The notes under the pieces were generated by a model. That model searched no databases. It saw only the letters and a program-made list of their open reading frames with translations, and had not been told where the DNA came from. Of a stretch of DNA of 64,000 nt, positions 42,061 through 50,805 are shown in pieces (position 1 is the stretch's first letter; each line of letters opens with the position of its first letter). The DNA comes from ENR-C20 sp942493145 (GTDB taxonomy: Bacteria; Bacillota; Clostridia; Acetivibrionales; DTU013): the NCBI GenBank assembly GCA_942493145.1, contig OW818679.1, positions 3,906,001 to 3,970,000 on the forward strand. Direction: 5' to 3'. The translations under genes were made by a program, and so were the position numbers.

Positions 42061-43944
42061 TCATGTCTTTGAATCTGCAGTCTTCTCTGCCTCGATTTTC
42101 TCTGCCAGGTCATTTAAATATACCCATCTTTCCATTTTGTCATCAAGCTTTTTCTCCGCTGCTCCCTTATCTGCCATAAGCGCCTGCAATTTTACATAAT
42201 CGCTTGCCGCACCCAGTATCATTTCAGATAACTCCTCCAGCCTCTTTTCCAATGCCGCGATGTCTGTGTCGATACTTTCGTATTCCTGTTGTTCTTTATA
42301 AGTGAATTTCAGTTTACGGTTTACAGGGGATCTTCTTTCCTGGGCTTCTTTGGCTTCGGATGATCCGACAGAAGCCGCCTTTCCACCGGCAGAAGTTGCC
42401 CTTATACCGGCGGAAGTTGCCTTATAATCTCCCATCCCTTCCGAAGATGCTTTCAGTTCTGACGCAAGATAGTCAGAATAGCTCCCTACATATTTCTCTA
42501 CTGTTCCGTTGTCTCCGAACTCGAATATGGTATCAACTACCTTGTCCAGAAAGTATCTGTCATGGGATACTGCAATGACAGCGCCCTTGAAGTTTTCAAG
42601 GTAGTCTTCGAGTATCATGAGCGTCTGGATATCAAGGTCATTTGTCGGCTCGTCCAGAAGCAGTACGTTGGGGGCCTGCATCAGAATTCCAATTAAATAC
42701 AGCCTTCTGCGCTCTCCGCCTGAAAGCCTGCCGATGGTATTCCATTGAAGGTCGGGGGTGAAAAGGAATTTTTCGAGCATTTGAGAAGCAGTCAGGGAGC
42801 CGTCGGGGGTTTCGATAACAGCTGCTATATTTTTAATATAATCAATGACCCGAAGCTTCAGGTCCATCTCTTCACATTCTTGCGAAAAATAGCCCATGTT
42901 CACCGTATCCCCAAATACTACCTTACCACTATCCGGCTCCACTTTGCCACTTATTATGTTCAGGAGTGTTGATTTCCCACATCCGTTTTTTCCGACTATG
43001 CCAATTCTTGCATCCCGTAAAAGATTATATTCAAAGTTGCTTATGAGCTGTCTTCCGCCAAAGGATTTTGAAATGTTGTTGATTTCTACGGTTTTCTTGC
43101 CCAGCCTGGATGAAAAAGATACTGTATCAAGCTTTGCCATGTCCCCGCCGCCCGAGTTGCCGGAAATTCTGTCTTTCTCGCTCAACTCTTCAAACCGGAC
43201 TATCCTGTCCTTGCTTTTTGTCGCACGCGCCCGCGGCCCCCGCTGTATCCATTCAAGCTCCGTCCTTAGGACACTGCGCCTCTTCCTCTGGGTGGATATC
43301 TCCATTTCCTCCCGCTGAGCTTTAAGTTCAAGGTACTTTGAGTAGTTCGCCTGGTAACTGAATAAATTCCCATTTTCAATTTCAACGATTTTATTCGTTA
43401 CCCTATCCAGAAAGTAGCGGTCATGGGTCACCATGATGATCGCGCCTGTATAGCTTTTAAGGTAATCTTCCAGCCAAACCACCATATCATTATCAAGATG
43501 GTTTGTAGGTTCATCAAGAACAAGCAGGTCACATGGATGCATAAGAGCACTTGCTATTGCGACCCGCTTCCTCTGTCCTCCTGACAAAAGGCTTACCGGC
43601 TTGTCGAATTCTGTGATCCCCAGCCTGGTTAAAATCCTCTTCGCTTCATATTCCATGGTTTCCTTCAACCCGGATACGCCAAAAAATACATGTTCAAGAA
43701 CATTAAGGTTTTCATCCCATACAGGGTTCTGATGCAGGTACTCGATACGAATGCCCTGACCTTTGGTAATTGTGCCTGAATCAGGCTCCTCAATCTGGGA
43801 GATTATCTTCAGAAAGGTGGACTTTCCTGTTCCATTGACACCTATGACGCCTATCTTATCGCCTTCTGAAACATATAATGAAATGTTTTCCAAAAGCTTT
43901 TTTGCGCTATAACTTTTTGTAATCTTTTCTGCAGACAGCAACAT
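42061..43944 (-). CDS. ABC-F ATPase (Uup-like) with C-terminal coiled coil
   Basis: A 627-aa twin-ATPase of the ABC-F class; Uup relatives act in ribosome function and suppress transposon excision. Walker A 'GVNGTGKST' and 'GKNGCGKST', signatures 'LSGGQRKRV' and 'LSGGERRRL', and both 'DEPTN(H/D)LD' Walker B motifs are intact. The linker (about 225-270) is basic and the last 75 residues are a charged coiled coil. Before it lies a low-complexity 'ATSAGIRATSAGGKAASVG' stretch. The second ABC-F of this window; unlike the one at 480-2096, both ATP sites look functional. Confidence 0.93.
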   Translation of the reverse strand: MLLSAEKITKSYSAKKLLENISLYVSEGDKIGVIGVNGTGKSTFLKIISQIEEPDSGTITKGQGIRIEYLHQNPVWDENLNVLEHVFFGVSGLKETMEYEAKRILTRLGITEFDKPVSLLSGGQRKRVAIASALMHPCDLLVLDEPTNHLDNDMVVWLEDYLKSYTGAIIMVTHDRYFLDRVTNKIVEIENGNLFSYQANYSKYLELKAQREEMEISTQRKRRSVLRTELEWIQRGPRARATKSKDRIVRFEELSEKDRISGNSGGGDMAKLDTVSFSSRLGKKTVEINNISKSFGGRQLISNFEYNLLRDARIGIVGKNGCGKSTLLNIISGKVEPDSGKVVFGDTVNMGYFSQECEEMDLKLRVIDYIKNIAAVIETPDGSLTASQMLEKFLFTPDLQWNTIGRLSGGERRRLYLIGILMQAPNVLLLDEPTNDLDIQTLMILEDYLENFKGAVIAVSHDRYFLDKVVDTIFEFGDNGTVEKYVGSYSDYLASELKASSEGMGDYKATSAGIRATSAGGKAASVGSSEAKEAQERRSPVNRKLKFTYKEQQEYESIDTDIAALEKRLEELSEMILGAASDYVKLQALMADKGAAEKKLDDKMERWVYLNDLAEKIEAEKTADSKT

Positions 43945-44131
43945 GTTAATACCCCGGCTACCATTTCTATATTATTGACCATATCTATTCTACTATTATA
44001 TTGGCCGTATTTGTATTTGCATAGACTAATTTGTTTGCTTATCCAGTTTACGCTATTAATGTTGTCCTGATTTGGGGTATAATTAATATATTAAATCCAT
44101 ATCCATATAAATTTTTTATGAGGCGATGCTG

Positions 44132-45064
44132 ATGCTAACAGACAAGCGCTTGATGGAAGCTTACAAAACAGCAAGGGTAGAGAGCTTTGACGAGGATTCC
44201 AGATATATTTTTTTCAGCGACATCCACCGGGGAGACAATAGTCTGTCCGATGAATTCGCCCGTAACCAGAACATATATATTTATGCGATGGATTACTATT
44301 ATTTTAATGGCTACGTATACGTTGAAGCCGGCGACGGTGATGAACTATGGGAGCATTCCAAGTTCAAACAGATAAGGCTGGCACACAGCGATATATTCTG
44401 CACACTCAAAAAGTTTTTCGACGAAGAGCGCCTGATCATGCTATATGGCAACCATAACATGTTTCTGAAGAATAAGGATTATGTCCGTAAGAATCTTTTC
44501 AAGTTTTACGATGAGTACAATGAAGAGGAGTGCGATCTTTTTAATGGGATTGAACCTATTGAATCGTTGATTTTAAAACACAAAAAAACTGGCCAGGAGA
44601 TTCTTACAGTCCACGGCCATCAGGGCGATCTGCTGAATGACCAGCTTTGGGTCTTTGCAATGTTGTTGCTCAGGTATTTCTGGAGGTTTATGCATATCAT
44701 GGGGTTAAGGAATCCCGTAAGCCCGGCCAAGAATATAAACAAACGGCATAAGATTGAGAAAGCCTTTAAACGGTGGATCGATAAGCGTAAAATCATGCTC
44801 ATCTGCGGGCACACACACAGACCAAAGTTCCCAAGGAACAACGAGCTCCCGTACTTCAATTCCGGCTGCTGCATACACTCAAGGGGAATTACAGGCATAG
44901 AGATTCTTGATGGTAAAATCATGCTTGTGGAATGGAGGATCCGAGCAGACACTGAGGGCGTCCTGACAATCAAACGGTCGGTTATAAGAGGACCGGAACC
45001 CATTGAAAAATATGATTTCGGAACCAAACGATTCACAGATGACGATGCTGCGCATTATGAATAG
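44132..45064 (+). CDS. Calcineurin-like metallophosphoesterase
   Basis: A 310-aa two-metal phosphoesterase: 'FFSDIHRGDNS' (D-x-H), 'EAGDGDEL' (GD), 'YGNHNMFL' (GNH; usual GNHD with Asp replaced by Asn), 'TVHGHQGD' (GH) and 'CGHTHRPKF' (GHxH). Similar proteins include UDP-2,3-diacylglucosamine hydrolase-like enzymes, but a lipid A role is unlikely in a Gram-positive organism. ATG 44132 is chosen, with GAGG 8 nt upstream; ATG 44126 abuts the ribosome site. Substrate is unknown. Confidence 0.88.
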   Translation: MLTDKRLMEAYKTARVESFDEDSRYIFFSDIHRGDNSLSDEFARNQNIYIYAMDYYYFNGYVYVEAGDGDELWEHSKFKQIRLAHSDIFCTLKKFFDEERLIMLYGNHNMFLKNKDYVRKNLFKFYDEYNEEECDLFNGIEPIESLILKHKKTGQEILTVHGHQGDLLNDQLWVFAMLLLRYFWRFMHIMGLRNPVSPAKNINKRHKIEKAFKRWIDKRKIMLICGHTHRPKFPRNNELPYFNSGCCIHSRGITGIEILDGKIMLVEWRIRADTEGVLTIKRSVIRGPEPIEKYDFGTKRFTDDDAAHYE

Positions 45065-45123
45065 CCATGTGAACGAGAACTATCCCCATTTTGCCAAAAA
45101 ACGCCGGTAAGAGTTCCAGAAAC

Positions 45124-46965
45124 TCAAGCTCCCTGTGCCTGTTTTTTCTCAATCAACATTATGAAGTCCTCAGGCGGTACCGGCCTGCTAAAAAGGTAGC
45201 CTTGGCCGTAATCACATTTCTTTTTGCGTAACACCTCCAATTGTTCATCTGTTTCTATCCCTTCAGCAACAACATCCATGCCAAGGTTGTGCGCCATAGA
45301 TATAATAGAAAAAACAATGGCATCATTTCCTTTTACCTTATTGATATCCCGGATAAATTGCATATCAATCTTTATTGTATCTACAGGGAATTTTTTCAGA
45401 TAGCTCATCGATGAATAGCCCGTCCCAAAATCATCAATTGAAATATTTAAACCAATATCCTTGATTTTCATCAACTTTTCATATACCGCTTCGGTATTTT
45501 GCATGGCAACATTCTCGGTTATCTCCAGTTCGATGTACCTTGGATCCAGCCCTGTTCTATCTAGTTCAGCCTTTATGTAGGATATGAGATTTTCCTGCTG
45601 AAATTGGCGCGGAGAAATATTTATGGAAAAACGCATAGGCGCAATATTATATTGATCCACCCAACCCTTTATCTGTGCGAAGGCTTTACTGATCACTTTC
45701 TCACCGATCGGAACAATCAAGCCCGACTCCTCTGCGATTGGAATAAAATCGCCTGGGGAAATCATGCCTCTAACCGGATGAAGCCAGCGCAACAGTATTT
45801 CACACCCTGCGATCTCATAAATATCAATATCGAATTTGGGTTGATAATATAAAATAAATTCATCTCTTTCAATAGCCTCATGCAGATTATTTACAATTTG
45901 AAGATTTTCCAATGATTTTTTATTCATTTCGTCAGTGTAATAGCAATAATTATTCCTGCCGTTCTTTTTTGCCGTATACATTGCAGCATCGGCATTCATA
46001 ACCAATTGTGTCAAATCACTGCCATCCCGAGGATATATTACAATCCCAATACTTGCTGTGACAAATATCGTTAGTTCATTTAATTGGACAGGTTTGCTAA
46101 ACTCATCTACAAAGCTTTGAGCTTTTTTATCCATTATGGCTTTATCAACAAAGTTCAGAAAAACAATCATGAACTCATCGCCGCCAAAACGAATTATTAT
46201 ATCCTCCGAGCGGACAAGGGCATGCAAACGCTCGCTTACTGCAACAAGGAGCTGATCTCCATAACTATGACCATATGAATCATTGATATGCTTGAAATTG
46301 TCCAGATCCAAAAACAGGATTGAAAAGGTTTTATTTTCAGCAATTATTAACGGAAATATTTCATTCAAATACGTTCTATTCCTTAAATTTGTTATCTGAT
46401 CAAGATACGAAAGATTGTTCAGTCTATCCATACTCATGTTGATATCTGTTTGTGCCTTTTTAATAATCCTGCCCGGGAAATTGAATATGATGAACGCTAT
46501 TGCAAAAGCGAACGATGTAAAAACTACAAATAGGATTCCCGTATTAAATAATGTCTTATCTGCATTTTTCCAGACATCAACATATCCATAAAAAGCATTG
46601 TTATATTCAAGTCTTGTTCTTCCCACAGAGTTTAGTATGGAATTATGTTGGTATATTACTTGATCTATGACAATATCATCAGCATCGTAGATCACTATCT
46701 TTGTGATTTCTTCACTTTCTGATTCAGTAAACACCTGGGTAAATTTAACCACCATAAAATTCCATAACTTGGGGTTCGATTTTATAATTCCAACGACCTT
46801 CTCGGAAACCTGCTTACTTAAGTATTCTGCTTTCACTTCCTGATCCTCATAGCTCATAAGGAAATAAGTCAAAGGCATGGAAATCATGATAAACAAGCCT
46901 ACAAAAGTAGCCAAATATTGCATTTTTCTCGAAAAATTTCTATATAAATCAACGTTATACTGCAT
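45124..46965 (-). CDS. Membrane-bound GGDEF-EAL cyclic-di-GMP protein
   Basis: A protein of about 613 aa. Two membrane helices (about 20-42 and 147-170) enclose an extracytoplasmic sensor of about 105 residues. The GGDEF domain has 'IRFGGDEFMIVF', so cyclase activity is possible. The EAL domain has 'EILLRW' (E-x-L), 'NISPRQF', 'ELEITEN', 'IDDFGTGYSS', 'DTIKID', 'AEGIE' and 'QGYLFSRP', so all metal and catalytic residues appear present. ATG 46965 follows AGGGGG at 10 nt. It starts 6 nt after the stop of the phosphate-binding-like lipoprotein, which may feed signals to its outer sensor. Confidence 0.9.
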   Translation of the reverse strand: MQYNVDLYRNFSRKMQYLATFVGLFIMISMPLTYFLMSYEDQEVKAEYLSKQVSEKVVGIIKSNPKLWNFMVVKFTQVFTESESEEITKIVIYDADDIVIDQVIYQHNSILNSVGRTRLEYNNAFYGYVDVWKNADKTLFNTGILFVVFTSFAFAIAFIIFNFPGRIIKKAQTDINMSMDRLNNLSYLDQITNLRNRTYLNEIFPLIIAENKTFSILFLDLDNFKHINDSYGHSYGDQLLVAVSERLHALVRSEDIIIRFGGDEFMIVFLNFVDKAIMDKKAQSFVDEFSKPVQLNELTIFVTASIGIVIYPRDGSDLTQLVMNADAAMYTAKKNGRNNYCYYTDEMNKKSLENLQIVNNLHEAIERDEFILYYQPKFDIDIYEIAGCEILLRWLHPVRGMISPGDFIPIAEESGLIVPIGEKVISKAFAQIKGWVDQYNIAPMRFSINISPRQFQQENLISYIKAELDRTGLDPRYIELEITENVAMQNTEAVYEKLMKIKDIGLNISIDDFGTGYSSMSYLKKFPVDTIKIDMQFIRDINKVKGNDAIVFSIISMAHNLGMDVVAEGIETDEQLEVLRKKKCDYGQGYLFSRPVPPEDFIMLIEKKQAQGA

Positions 46966-46970
46966 TAGTA

Positions 46971-47876
46971 TCAATCCCCCTTGATTGGGAGCCCCCCATT
47001 ATTAAGAATAACATTCTGCCCCGCTTCCGAATATACAAATTCCAGGAATTGAGCGGCCTGGCTGGATAGAGGCTCATCGTACGCAAAATAGAGACCTTTA
47101 ACCAGCGGGTAGGATTGATTGCGGATATTTTCCACCGTTGGCTCAACACCATTGAATTTCAAGGGCTTTATCTTTTCCTTGTACTCAACAATCGCCGTTG
47201 TATCGGTGATTCCCAGCGAGTTGTTTGTATTCTTAATCGCATCGCTTGCTTCCCCATCTGTATACATGATCTGCCATCTCATACTTTTAAGGCTTTCTTC
47301 CAGTACTTCTTTGAAGCCGGGAATCTTCTCTTCAAGTACTTTATTGGAACTGTCGCCCTCTTCCCGTATTAAGACAATAATATTCTCTCCGTTGAACCAT
47401 GTGTTTTTTGAGCCCTTATATATATTGATTAGATCCTCCGATTGTATATTATCATCAGGAACTGAAGGATGCACTCCAAATACAATGCCGATTTGAGCAT
47501 AATCTTTTTGTCTGATGCCTGCTTCCTTTTCACTGTCCATCAATGGCCGGGATATAAGGCCAATATCAAGCTCCTTAGCTTGTAATGCCTTTACTGCACC
47601 TGCAGTTCCAATGCTGGGGGGTATTTGTATGTATATTCCAGTCATTTTACCATAAGCGTCCAAAAGTGCCTGCGTAATGGGTATGTTGCTGCCCGACCCT
47701 GCAATAATCATTGTATTCTTGTCCTGAACCTGTTCAACTGCATCTGTTGCAGCAGTATCACCGATATCATCAGTTTTCATCTCAGGTGTATCAATATTTA
47801 CAGTATTCATTGAGCAGCCGGGAATGATGAGTATTAGAATTAATAAAATAAGAAGCAATCGTCGTGATTTTATAAT
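46971..47876 (-). CDS. PstS-like substrate-binding lipoprotein, possible ATT start
   Basis: A lipoprotein of about 301 aa with signal peptide and lipobox 'IIPGC', followed by a PBP-like phosphate/anion-binding fold. 'IIAGSGSNIPITQALLDAY', 'SIGTAGAVKALQAKELDIGLISRPL' and 'NNSLGITDT' are typical PstS-type segments. A GGAGG (47882-47886) lies 5 nt before an ATT at 47876 that would give the ideal signal sequence start 'MIKSRRLLLILL'. The only ATG/GTG/TTG codons in frame overlap the ribosome site itself or lie 22 nt past it. It is the first gene of a two-gene unit with the GGDEF-EAL protein. Confidence 0.8.
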   Translation of the reverse strand: MIKSRRLLLILLILILIIPGCSMNTVNIDTPEMKTDDIGDTAATDAVEQVQDKNTMIIAGSGSNIPITQALLDAYGKMTGIYIQIPPSIGTAGAVKALQAKELDIGLISRPLMDSEKEAGIRQKDYAQIGIVFGVHPSVPDDNIQSEDLINIYKGSKNTWFNGENIIVLIREEGDSSNKVLEEKIPGFKEVLEESLKSMRWQIMYTDGEASDAIKNTNNSLGITDTTAIVEYKEKIKPLKFNGVEPTVENIRNQSYPLVKGLYFAYDEPLSSQAAQFLEFVYSEAGQNVILNNGGLPIKGD

Positions 47877-48131
47877 GAGCACCTCCAAATAGAGTAAAAT
47901 GCAAAATAGTCTTACTGCTTCAATTAAACATTAAAATATTCGATATATTTTTCATTAAATTGGGGTCTGAATGATAAATTTGTATTTATTTCTTAATTAA
48001 GTATAGCATATATACCAAAAAGAGACTATATAAATGGACATTTCATGATACACTGAATGAATGGTCGTTCTTATTGGATGTAAAGGGCAAAGCTTGGAAA
48101 CGCCCCCCATAGAAATGGAAGGTAACAATTT

Positions 48132-48431
48132 TTGGAGCAAATAAGATTAATATTATTAATTCTATTAACCGGGATTATATTTTCGGGAATAGTTCTACTT
48201 ATTGCCAGGTTTGAAAAGAATAAGAGACTCCTAAAATATCTCCCTGCAATTATTTTGATAATCGCAGGAGTAGCATCCCTTGTTAAAGCAAAGTGGTTTT
48301 CGGAGGGTATGGAAGGGTTAGGGTATGTTATTTATTCAATGTTAGCTTTCGGAGGGTGTATCCTGACACTAATAACGGCAGTAGTTATAGATGCTGTCAG
48401 GAAGTATCGCAAAAGCGGGAAAGTAACGTAA
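48132..48431 (+). CDS. Small membrane protein
   Basis: A 99-aa protein with three predicted helices (about 3-25, 37-52 and 65-88) and a basic end. TTG 48132 is 5 nt after GGAAGGTAAC. It resembles several short clostridial membrane proteins of unknown role and has no recognised motif. Its neighbours are the PstS-like gene (divergent) and the LysM gene (convergent). Confidence 0.65.
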   Translation: MEQIRLILLILLTGIIFSGIVLLIARFEKNKRLLKYLPAIILIIAGVASLVKAKWFSEGMEGLGYVIYSMLAFGGCILTLITAVVIDAVRKYRKSGKVT

Positions 48432-48440
48432 AAGCACGGA

Positions 48441-49010
48441 CTAACAGCTTCCGCCATCAATTATTCCTTCCAGTACCGGTGGGCCTGAAGCGCCGGTTAT
48501 TGAATTGAACGGACGAATTACCAAACGGGAGTTTGGCAATACTGATGCAACTGTAGGAAGGTCTATTCTTGTTGACCAGGTTGGCGGATCCTCGGGAGTA
48601 GCAAACAACTGGTTGCCAAAACCACCAATACCGGTTATGAATATTTCACCCAGATATTTATCGAAATTACCGAATACGGTTGGCTGTGGCAATGTAGCCA
48701 TAAAGCTTACTGCCTGGCCTCCTCTGGGAGCGAAATTCACAAAAGATACACCTCCTGTTCCAAACGGTACACGTCCCCGGGGAAATAAAACAGTACAGCA
48801 AGGATAGGAAATAAGCCCTGGAACGCACAGAACATCACCTGGATATATTTGATTGGGATTTGTAATATGAGGATTATTTACTGCAAGTGCTTCTATTCTT
48901 ACCCTGAACATTTGGGAAATTGCATAGAAAGTATCTCCGGGAATAACCGTGTATCGACCTGAAAAAGCCGGTGGACAGCTCTCTGGAATCCTTGGCTGCT
49001 GCCTGAACAT
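48441..49010 (-). CDS. LysM-domain protein (spore coat/SafA-type)
   Basis: A 189-aa protein. A LysM module (about 20-65: 'YTVIPGDTFYAISQMFRVRIEALAVNNPHI') is followed by a domain of about 120 residues rich in Gly, Pro and Phe ending 'IIDGGSC'. There is no signal peptide, as in LysM proteins of clostridial spore coats that are made in the mother cell. The C-terminal domain contains an 'anti-freeze-like' G/P/F composition but no known catalytic site. ATG 49010 follows GGGAG at 8 nt. A coat role is an inference from type and absence of a signal. Confidence 0.7.
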   Translation of the reverse strand: MFRQQPRIPESCPPAFSGRYTVIPGDTFYAISQMFRVRIEALAVNNPHITNPNQIYPGDVLCVPGLISYPCCTVLFPRGRVPFGTGGVSFVNFAPRGGQAVSFMATLPQPTVFGNFDKYLGEIFITGIGGFGNQLFATPEDPPTWSTRIDLPTVASVLPNSRLVIRPFNSITGASGPPVLEGIIDGGSC

Positions 49011-49220
49011 AAACACTACTCCCTTTATTTTTAACCCTTCAACTATATATTATGTTTACATTCATAAACTGTCACAAGAAATCCAATTTGCGCCTGTTGA
49101 ATCATCCGTTATGCTCTTCCGGTCCCACGGAAAATATTTCAAATCTTTGTTTGAAGTGGAGACAAGGTGAGGTATAATACAATTATTGTATATATGGTTG
49201 TAGAATTGGAGGATTCAAAA

Positions 49221-49646
49221 ATGGCGAAGCTCAGTAAGGATTTCTTTTTGAACAATGAGGTCTTGATTGTCGGATACCCGCTGAGTGCGGACCCTTCAAT
49301 GAAAATGATATTACCGGCGTTCCTCAAAAACAACATTAAGGTCTTGGCCATGAACGACAAAGATACCCTTGGCAATACGGATATCAAAGTGTATAAAAGC
49401 TTTGCAGAACTGCCTGCTGTTCCAAAGTGCGCATATATTTATCTCGATAAAGAGGATATCGGACCTTATATCGGGTTGCTTGCCGCTTCCGGTGTCACAA
49501 GGGTGCTCTTCCATAGTAAAAAAGACGTTGATCAAAACCATTTGGAAGAATGCAGAAAGGCGGGACTGGAAACGGCCGTTGCTTGCCCGATGATGCTTCT
49601 TGGAAAAGGCATCCACAGGTTCCATGCCATGCTGGCAGGAGTATAA
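49221..49646 (+). CDS. CoA-binding domain protein (YccU-like)
   Basis: A 141-aa Rossmann-like protein of the CoA_binding_2 family. 'NNEVLIVGYPLSADPSMKMILPAF', 'VYKSFAELP' and 'ARKAGLETAVACPMMLL'-type segments follow the family pattern. ATG 49221 is chosen because GGAGG lies 8 nt before it; the frame runs 54 nt further upstream. The family binds CoA in structural studies, but its cellular role is not known. A terminator-like hairpin follows at 49717. Confidence 0.85.
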   Translation: MAKLSKDFFLNNEVLIVGYPLSADPSMKMILPAFLKNNIKVLAMNDKDTLGNTDIKVYKSFAELPAVPKCAYIYLDKEDIGPYIGLLAASGVTRVLFHSKKDVDQNHLEECRKAGLETAVACPMMLLGKGIHRFHAMLAGV

Positions 49647-49716
49647 GTGTATTATTCCTGTTGAAGTTAGGTGTATTATTTCAATTGAAGTAAAGTAGTA
49701 ATATAACTCAAATGTG

Positions 49717-49744
49717 AAGGCTTACATTTATCACTGTAAGCCTT
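49717..49744. terminator. Hairpin with the same stem as the intron-flanking terminator
   Basis: AAGGCTTACA (49717-49726) pairs exactly with TGTAAGCCTT (49735-49744); the loop is 8 nt. The same ten bases form the hairpin at 55783-55811. A short T-containing run (TAATCTTT) follows. Confidence 0.65.
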
Positions 49745-49772
49745 TAATCTTTGACAGTAAGGAGTTTGCTTT

Positions 49773-50753
49773 ATGGCTGATATCGTAATTTTATTCAAGC
49801 CGTCTGACAAGGTTCCCTTTTATTTTTCAGAGGAACATATACACAAGATTAGAAAAGCTTGCTGTGGAGAGGTTTATCTTTTCGAGACTGAACAAGAGTT
49901 GCTCGAAAGCGGTATCACGGCAGACGTACTTTTCACCTGGGGCGGATCCGGTATAATGCCTGTCACTTATTGTAAAAAAGCTTCAGATCTTAAGTGGTTT
50001 CACTCATTTTCAGCAGGTATGGACCCTGTTATGAATTCAGACATAGCAAAGCTACCCATCCTGATTTCCAGTTCAAGTGGAATACACAGCATGACCATAT
50101 CGGAGCATGTAATGGGTTTTATCCTTGCGCATAACCGCACCTTCAAGTTTATGTTCGGGAAACAGCAGGAACACATATGGGCTAAAGGTATGACAAGGTG
50201 TCCGATGGAAGCCTTCGGAAAGACAATAGGTATAGTAGGCGCCGGTTCTATCGGGAGCCATATAGCAAAAAGGGCAAGGGCTTTTGACATGTATGTAATA
50301 GGGCTTCGGCGCAACCGGGGGGCAAACGGATACTTCGATGAATTACTCGGGCCTGAAGGGCTTGACGAGCTTCTGTCGCGTTCTGATTATGTGGTTGTTT
50401 CCACTCCCCTGACACCGGAAACAATCCACCTGATAAATGCTGATCGTCTTGCAAAAATGAAATGCACTGCGCTTCTGATAAATGTTGCAAGAGGTCCCGT
50501 TATCGATGAGGACGCCCTTATAGAAGCCCTGCGTGAACATAAGATAGGTGGCGCAGCTCTTGATGTCTTTGAAGAGGAACCTCTGTCGCCTGACAGTCCT
50601 CTCTGGGATCTGGACAACGTGATGATAACCCCTCATATGTCTGCAGATGCCCCAATCCTCACACAGCTTGCAATTGATTTCTTTTGCAGCAGCATAGAGA
50701 TTTACCTTAAAGGAGGATGTCTTCCAAACCTGCTCTCAGCTTTACAAAATTAA
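49773..50753 (+). CDS. D-2-hydroxyacid dehydrogenase (NAD-dependent)
   Basis: A 326-aa dehydrogenase of the D-isomer-specific family. The NAD-binding loop is 'GIVGAGSIGSHIAKRA'. The catalytic triad is Arg in 'NVARGPVIDEDAL', Glu in 'FEEEPLSPDSPLW' and His in 'TPHMSADAP'. The N-terminal half 'DIVILFKPSDKVPFYFSEEHI' is an atypical substrate domain, as in GhrA-like members. The ATG follows TAAGGAG. Substrate is probably glyoxylate, hydroxypyruvate or a related 2-keto acid. Confidence 0.9.
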   Translation: MADIVILFKPSDKVPFYFSEEHIHKIRKACCGEVYLFETEQELLESGITADVLFTWGGSGIMPVTYCKKASDLKWFHSFSAGMDPVMNSDIAKLPILISSSSGIHSMTISEHVMGFILAHNRTFKFMFGKQQEHIWAKGMTRCPMEAFGKTIGIVGAGSIGSHIAKRARAFDMYVIGLRRNRGANGYFDELLGPEGLDELLSRSDYVVVSTPLTPETIHLINADRLAKMKCTALLINVARGPVIDEDALIEALREHKIGGAALDVFEEEPLSPDSPLWDLDNVMITPHMSADAPILTQLAIDFFCSSIEIYLKGGCLPNLLSALQN

Positions 50754-50805
50754 GTGTTTATGTCTATACTCATATAAGAATATATTGATAAAAAATGGCG
50801 ATATT

